Below, one piece after another: positions 60,399 to 64,000 of a stretch of 64,000 nt of DNA; position 1 is the stretch's first letter, and each line of letters opens with the position of its first letter. This DNA comes from Bradyrhizobium diazoefficiens (GTDB taxonomy: Bacteria; Pseudomonadota; Alphaproteobacteria; Rhizobiales; Xanthobacteraceae), in assembly GCF_018129965.1 (NCBI RefSeq), contig NZ_JAFCKW010000007.1, positions 62,001 to 126,000 of the forward strand. Reading direction: 5' to 3'. A program made the position numbers and the translations under genes. The notes under the pieces were generated by a model. It was not told the DNA's origin. It saw only the letters and a list, made by a program, of their open reading frames with translations, and did not search any database.

Positions 60399-61472
60399 AT
60401 GGCCGGCCCTGCCCTCATTCCTGCTGGTGATTTCCGCACCTCCTACGCGGCGGACACCACGATCTTCCCGACCACGACCAGCCGCAATTTCGCGATCGCC
60501 GGCGTGCTGGCCCTCGCCCTCCTGCCGCAACTCCTCAGCGGCTACTGGCTCAGCGTCCTGATCCAGATCGGCATCTTCTCGATCGCGGCGCTCGGGCTCA
60601 ACATCCTGGTCGGCTTCACCGGCCAGATCTCGATCGGGCATGCCGCCTTCTTCCTGCTCGGCGCCTTCACCTCGGCTTACATCTCCAACAACGCGCCGAT
60701 CCCGGTGTTCTTCGCGATCCCGCTCGCGGGCGTGATCACCGCGCTGGTCGGGCTGGTCTTCGGCATTCCGGCGGCGCGGCTGAAGGGGCTGTATCTCGTC
60801 ATCGCGACGCTCGCCGCGCAATACATTCTGCTCGACTTCTTCTCCCGCGCCGAGTGGTTCACCGGCGGCTCGGTGCCGGCCAGCGCCAATCCGTTCTCGA
60901 TCTTCGGCTACACTCTGCGCGGCGACCGCCAGTATTTCTACGTCGTGCTGGCCTATGTGGTCGCGAGCTACCTCCTCGTCACCAATCTGATGCGCACCCG
61001 CGACGGCCGCGCGCTGGTGGCGATCCGCGACCATTATCTCTCGGCGGAGATCATGGGCATCAACCTCACCAAATATCGGACGCTCTCGTTCGGTCTCGCC
61101 GCCTTCTTCGCCGGCATCGCCGGCGCGCTCTACGCCCATTACCAGCTCGTGGTGTCGCAGGAAGGTTTCGGCATCGAGCGGTCGATCCTGTTTCTCGCCA
61201 TGATCATCATCGGCGGCACCGGCTCGATCATGGGCACGCTGATGGGCACCGCTTTCGTCGTGCTGCTGCCGGAGTCCATGGAATTCCTGAGCGGCTATCT
61301 GAAGGGCGGCGCGATCGACAAGGCGCTGTCGCTCAACAACAACCTCACCTTCCTGCGCGAGATCGCGATCGGGGTGATCATCATCGCGTTCCTGATGTTC
61401 GAGCCTGATGGCCTTGCGCATCGCTGGCGGCAGATCAAGGCTTACTGGAAACTCTACCCGTTCTCGCATTGA
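60399..61472 (+). CDS. HAAT-type ABC transporter permease (LivM-like)
   Basis: A permease of 357 aa with about 10 membrane helices. NILVGFTGQISIGHAAFFLLGAF and AIRDHYLSAEIMGINLTKYR are LivM hallmarks. Start: ATG at 60399, 2 bp after the LivH-like stop. Confidence 0.93.
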   Translation: MAGPALIPAGDFRTSYAADTTIFPTTTSRNFAIAGVLALALLPQLLSGYWLSVLIQIGIFSIAALGLNILVGFTGQISIGHAAFFLLGAFTSAYISNNAPIPVFFAIPLAGVITALVGLVFGIPAARLKGLYLVIATLAAQYILLDFFSRAEWFTGGSVPASANPFSIFGYTLRGDRQYFYVVLAYVVASYLLVTNLMRTRDGRALVAIRDHYLSAEIMGINLTKYRTLSFGLAAFFAGIAGALYAHYQLVVSQEGFGIERSILFLAMIIIGGTGSIMGTLMGTAFVVLLPESMEFLSGYLKGGAIDKALSLNNNLTFLREIAIGVIIIAFLMFEPDGLAHRWRQIKAYWKLYPFSH

Positions 61473-61516
61473 GCGCGGCAACTTCACTTAAAAACCATAA
61501 AAGGAGGAACGAACCG

Positions 61517-62800
61517 ATGAAGACCAAGTCCCTTTTGAGCACCGCCTCACTCGCGCTTCTCATCGCGGCTTTTTCCGTGGGCGCACAGGCGCAGATCGCG
61601 GTCGGCCACCTCGAGGATCGCTCGGGCGGCACCTCCGACGTCGGCACCCCCTATGGCCAGGCTGTCGCCGACACCTTCGCCTGGGTCAACAAGAACGGCG
61701 GCGTCGGCGGCAAGCAGCTCAATGTCGACACCAACGACTACGGCTACCAGGTGCCGCGCGCGATCGCGCTGTACAAGAAGTGGTCGGCGCCCGACACCAA
61801 GGTCGCGGCGATCATGGGCTGGGGCACCGCCGACACCGAGGCGCTGACCGGCTTCCTCGCACAGGACAAGATCCCCGATCTCTCCGGCTCCTATGCCGCG
61901 GCCCTCACCGATCCCGAAGGCGTCAGCGGCAAGGCCAAGCCCGCGCCCTACAATTTCTTCTACGGCCCGAGCTACTCGGACTCGCTGCGCGCCATGCTGA
62001 TCTGGGCGGCCGAGGACTGGAAGGCCAAGGGCAAGTCCGGCAAGCCGAAATTCGTACACATGGGCGCCAACCATCCCTATCCGAACGCGCCGAAGGCCGC
62101 CGGCGAAGCCATGGCGACCGAGCTCGGCTTCGAGGTGCTGCCGCCGCTGGTGTTCGCGCTGGCGCCGGGTGATTACAGCGCGCAGTGCCTGAGCCTGAAA
62201 TCCTCGGGCGCCAATTACGCCTATCTCGGCAACACCGCGGCCTCCAACATCTCGGTGATGAAGGCCTGCAAGACCGCAGGGGCCGAGGTGCAGTTCCTCG
62301 GCAATGTCTGGGGCATGGACGAGAACGCCGCCAAGACCGCCGGCGATGCCGCCGAAGGCGTCGTCTTCCCGCTGCGCACCGCGGTGAGCTGGGGTGGCAA
62401 CGCGCCCGGCATGAAGACGGTGATGGAGATTTCGAAGATGTCCGACCCGACCGGCAAGGTCTATCGCCCGGTGCACTACCTCGCCGGCGTCTGCTCGGCG
62501 CTCTACATGAAGGAAGCGCTCGACTGGGCCGCCCAGAACGGCGGCGCCACCGGCGAGAACGTCCGCAAGGGATTCTATCAGAAGAAGGATTGGGTCCCGG
62601 CCGGCATGGAAGGCGTCTGCAATCCCTCGACCTGGACCGACAAGGATCACCGCGGCACGCTGAAGGTCGATCTCTACCGCACCAAGATCACCGGTGCGAC
62701 CGACGGCGACCTCAACGACCTCATGGCCAAGGGCGCGATCAAGCTCGAAAAGGTCAAGACCGTCGAGCTGCCGCGCAAGCCGGAACTGCTGGGCTGGTGA
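61517..62800 (+). CDS. HAAT-family substrate-binding protein
   Basis: A periplasmic binding protein of 427 aa. Signal peptide 1-25 (VGAQAQ before IAVGHLEDRSGG). The body belongs to the HAAT type 1 binding fold (NGGVGGKQLNVDTNDYGYQVPRA as strand-loop markers). A perfect AAGGAGG box precedes the ATG at 61517, the strongest ribosome binding site of the operon. The binding pocket cannot be assigned by eye; the linked acyl-CoA ligase suggests an organic acid. Confidence 0.92.
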   Translation: MKTKSLLSTASLALLIAAFSVGAQAQIAVGHLEDRSGGTSDVGTPYGQAVADTFAWVNKNGGVGGKQLNVDTNDYGYQVPRAIALYKKWSAPDTKVAAIMGWGTADTEALTGFLAQDKIPDLSGSYAAALTDPEGVSGKAKPAPYNFFYGPSYSDSLRAMLIWAAEDWKAKGKSGKPKFVHMGANHPYPNAPKAAGEAMATELGFEVLPPLVFALAPGDYSAQCLSLKSSGANYAYLGNTAASNISVMKACKTAGAEVQFLGNVWGMDENAAKTAGDAAEGVVFPLRTAVSWGGNAPGMKTVMEISKMSDPTGKVYRPVHYLAGVCSALYMKEALDWAAQNGGATGENVRKGFYQKKDWVPAGMEGVCNPSTWTDKDHRGTLKVDLYRTKITGATDGDLNDLMAKGAIKLEKVKTVELPRKPELLGW

Positions 62801-62826
62801 GCCCGGCTCTCACCACACCCACACTC

Positions 62827-62927
62827 GTCATCCCCCGCGAAAGCGAGGGATCCAGTACGCCGCGGCTTATCGAGGAACGTCAGGCGGCTCTGGAATACTG
62901 GGTCGCCCGGTCAAGCCGGGCGACGAC
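62827..62927. repeat. Dispersed ~100-bp palindromic repeat, copy 2 (reverse orientation)
   Basis: Begins GTCATCCCCCGCGAAAGCGAGG and ends CGCCCGGTCAAGCCGGGCGACGAC. Its reverse complement aligns along its length with the element at 44893-44994. It lies between the binding-protein gene and the last ATPase gene. Confidence 0.82.
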
Positions 62928-62945
62928 AGCGGAGACTTGTAAGGC

Positions 62946-63785
62946 ATGACCGAAATCACCGAAACAGCGCGTCCCACGCCCACCGCCGTAGCCCCCGCCG
63001 CCCTCCTCAGCGTGCGCAACATCGAGGTGGTCTATGACGACGTCATCCTGGTGCTGCGCGGGCTCAGCCTCGACGTGCCCAAGGGCGCGATCGTGGCGTT
63101 GCTGGGGGCCAACGGCGCCGGCAAGTCGACCACGCTGAAGGCGATCTCGGGGTTGCTCAAGACCGAGGACGGCGAGGTCACGCGCGGCGAAATCCTGTTC
63201 GAAGGCGAGCGGATCAATGGCATCGACCCCGACAAGATCGTCCGCCGCGGCATCTTCCAGGTGATGGAGGGCCGGCGCATCGTCTCCGACATGACGTCGC
63301 TGGAGAACCTCAAGCTCGGCGCCTTCACGCGCCGGGACCGCGAGGTCGATGCCGATCTCGATATGGTCTTCAACTATTTCCCGCGTCTGAAGGAGCGTAC
63401 CGGCCTTGCCGGCTACCTCTCCGGCGGCGAGCAGCAGATGCTCGCGATCGGGCGCGCGCTGATGGCGCGGCCGAAGATGATCCTGATGGACGAGCCGTCG
63501 ATGGGCCTGTCGCCGCTGCTGGTCAAAGAGGTGTTCGCGATCATCCAGAAGATCAACCGCGACCTCGGCGTGACCATCCTGCTGGTCGAGCAGAACGCGC
63601 GCGCCGCGCTGTCGGTGGCGAGCCACGGCTACATCATGGAGCAGGGCAAGGTCGTGCTCGACGGCACTGCGGACGAATTGCGCGACAACGAGGACGTCAA
63701 GGAATTCTACCTCGGCGGCGCCGGCGACCAGCGCAAGAGCTTCAAGAACCTCAAGAGCTTCAAGCGCCGCAAGCGGTGGCTATAG
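62946..63785 (+). CDS. HAAT-type ABC transporter ATPase (LivF-like)
   Basis: An ATPase of 279 aa. Walker A GANGAGKST (54-62), signature LSGGEQQML and Walker B KMILMDEPSMGLSP are intact. The N-terminus is about 20 residues longer than usual, and the C-terminus ends in a basic Lys/Arg-rich tail. It is the last gene of the second liv operon. Confidence 0.92.
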   Translation: MTEITETARPTPTAVAPAALLSVRNIEVVYDDVILVLRGLSLDVPKGAIVALLGANGAGKSTTLKAISGLLKTEDGEVTRGEILFEGERINGIDPDKIVRRGIFQVMEGRRIVSDMTSLENLKLGAFTRRDREVDADLDMVFNYFPRLKERTGLAGYLSGGEQQMLAIGRALMARPKMILMDEPSMGLSPLLVKEVFAIIQKINRDLGVTILLVEQNARAALSVASHGYIMEQGKVVLDGTADELRDNEDVKEFYLGGAGDQRKSFKNLKSFKRRKRWL

Positions 63786-63846
63786 CGTTTTCACGCGAAG
63801 TGGGAACCGGCTCGCATGAAGACAATGCGTCAAAGAACCCAAGGCT

Positions 63847-64000
63847 TCAATTCTCGAGCACCTGCTCCGCTTCCGTGACGGCACAGAGCACATGATAGAA
63901 CGACGACGCAGGAATGGTATCGACCAGCGATTTGCCGTCGCGGTCGAACTGGTCGTACCAGCCGCCCCGCACGGGGTGGCTGAGATAATACCGTTCGAGC
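63847..64000 (-). CDS. AGE-family sugar isomerase/epimerase, C-terminal fragment (cut by window edge)
   Basis: The last 50 codons of a gene entering from the right edge. GGWYDQFDRDGKSLVD followed by PASSFYHVLCAVTEAE matches the C-terminus of the N-acylglucosamine 2-epimerase/mannose isomerase family, including the conserved His in FYH. It ends 61 bp after the convergent LivF-like stop. Which sugar it acts on cannot be judged from this part. Confidence 0.75.
   Translation of the reverse strand, partial: LERYYLSHPVRGGWYDQFDRDGKSLVDTIPASSFYHVLCAVTEAEQVLEN

Overview
The window reads as a chromosomal segment of an alphaproteobacterium of the Bradyrhizobium type. The base composition is strongly G+C rich. 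The proteins have a rhizobial character (TolB/TPR regulator, DUF1127 protein, two HAAT-type liv systems, cytochrome c'). Several intergenic gaps carry short palindromic repeats of a kind common in that genus. The genus is an inference from protein character and repeats; no rRNA, tRNA, phage or IS element was seen.

Layout. 1-3.3 kb: tail of a family 2 glycosyltransferase, convergent with a two-gene unit (polytopic membrane protein and nucleotidyltransferase). 3.3-9.5 kb: diheme cytochrome c, secreted CHRD protein, cytochrome c', an isolated molybdopterin hydroxylase large subunit, a GNAT acetyltransferase and a DUF1127 protein. 9.5-33.5 kb: a long envelope-polysaccharide region. It contains the MurJ flippase; a GnnB/GnnA-like pair (3-amino sugar nucleotide, probably for 2,3-diamino lipid A); ManC and a UDP-glucuronate 4-epimerase; a set for a 6-deoxy-HexNAc-initiated O-antigen (initiating transferase, 4-reductase, glycosyltransferase, 4,6-dehydratase) with an O-antigen ligase; HldE, HldD and a family 9 heptosyltransferase; GalE; an MsbA-like exporter; and an LpxO-like lipid A hydroxylase. 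Many of these genes are translationally coupled through 4-bp overlaps or 1-2 bp gaps.

33.6-40.1 kb: a 51-aa protein, a SARP/TolB/TPR regulator, a BASS-type transporter, two small proteins, a Baeyer-Villiger-type monooxygenase and a SnoaL-like protein. 40.2-44.4 kb: a methyl-cycle block, ahcY, metK and a methyltransferase with an N-terminal HTH segment. 45.0-50.9 kb: a complete liv operon whose last gene is a half-size MetE-like protein. 51.3-56.2 kb: a lipoprotein, PurU, HemD, an MFS transporter, a proline-rich exported protein and a Crp/Fnr regulator. 56.5-63.8 kb: a second liv operon with an acyl-CoA ligase inside it. The right edge holds the C-terminus of an AGE-family sugar isomerase.

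The most notable candidates for something undescribed are in the methyl-cycle block. The metK leader can form a small H-type pseudoknot that covers its ribosome binding site. The HTH-methyltransferase gene just upstream of metK is preceded by nested perfect inverted repeats. Other points are two copies of a MITE-like element with 23-bp terminal repeats (one inside the second liv operon), an 18-bp operator-like palindrome upstream of the first liv operon, a triple 15-bp tandem repeat in front of the Crp-type regulator, and a 25-codon ORF followed closely by a strong terminator.
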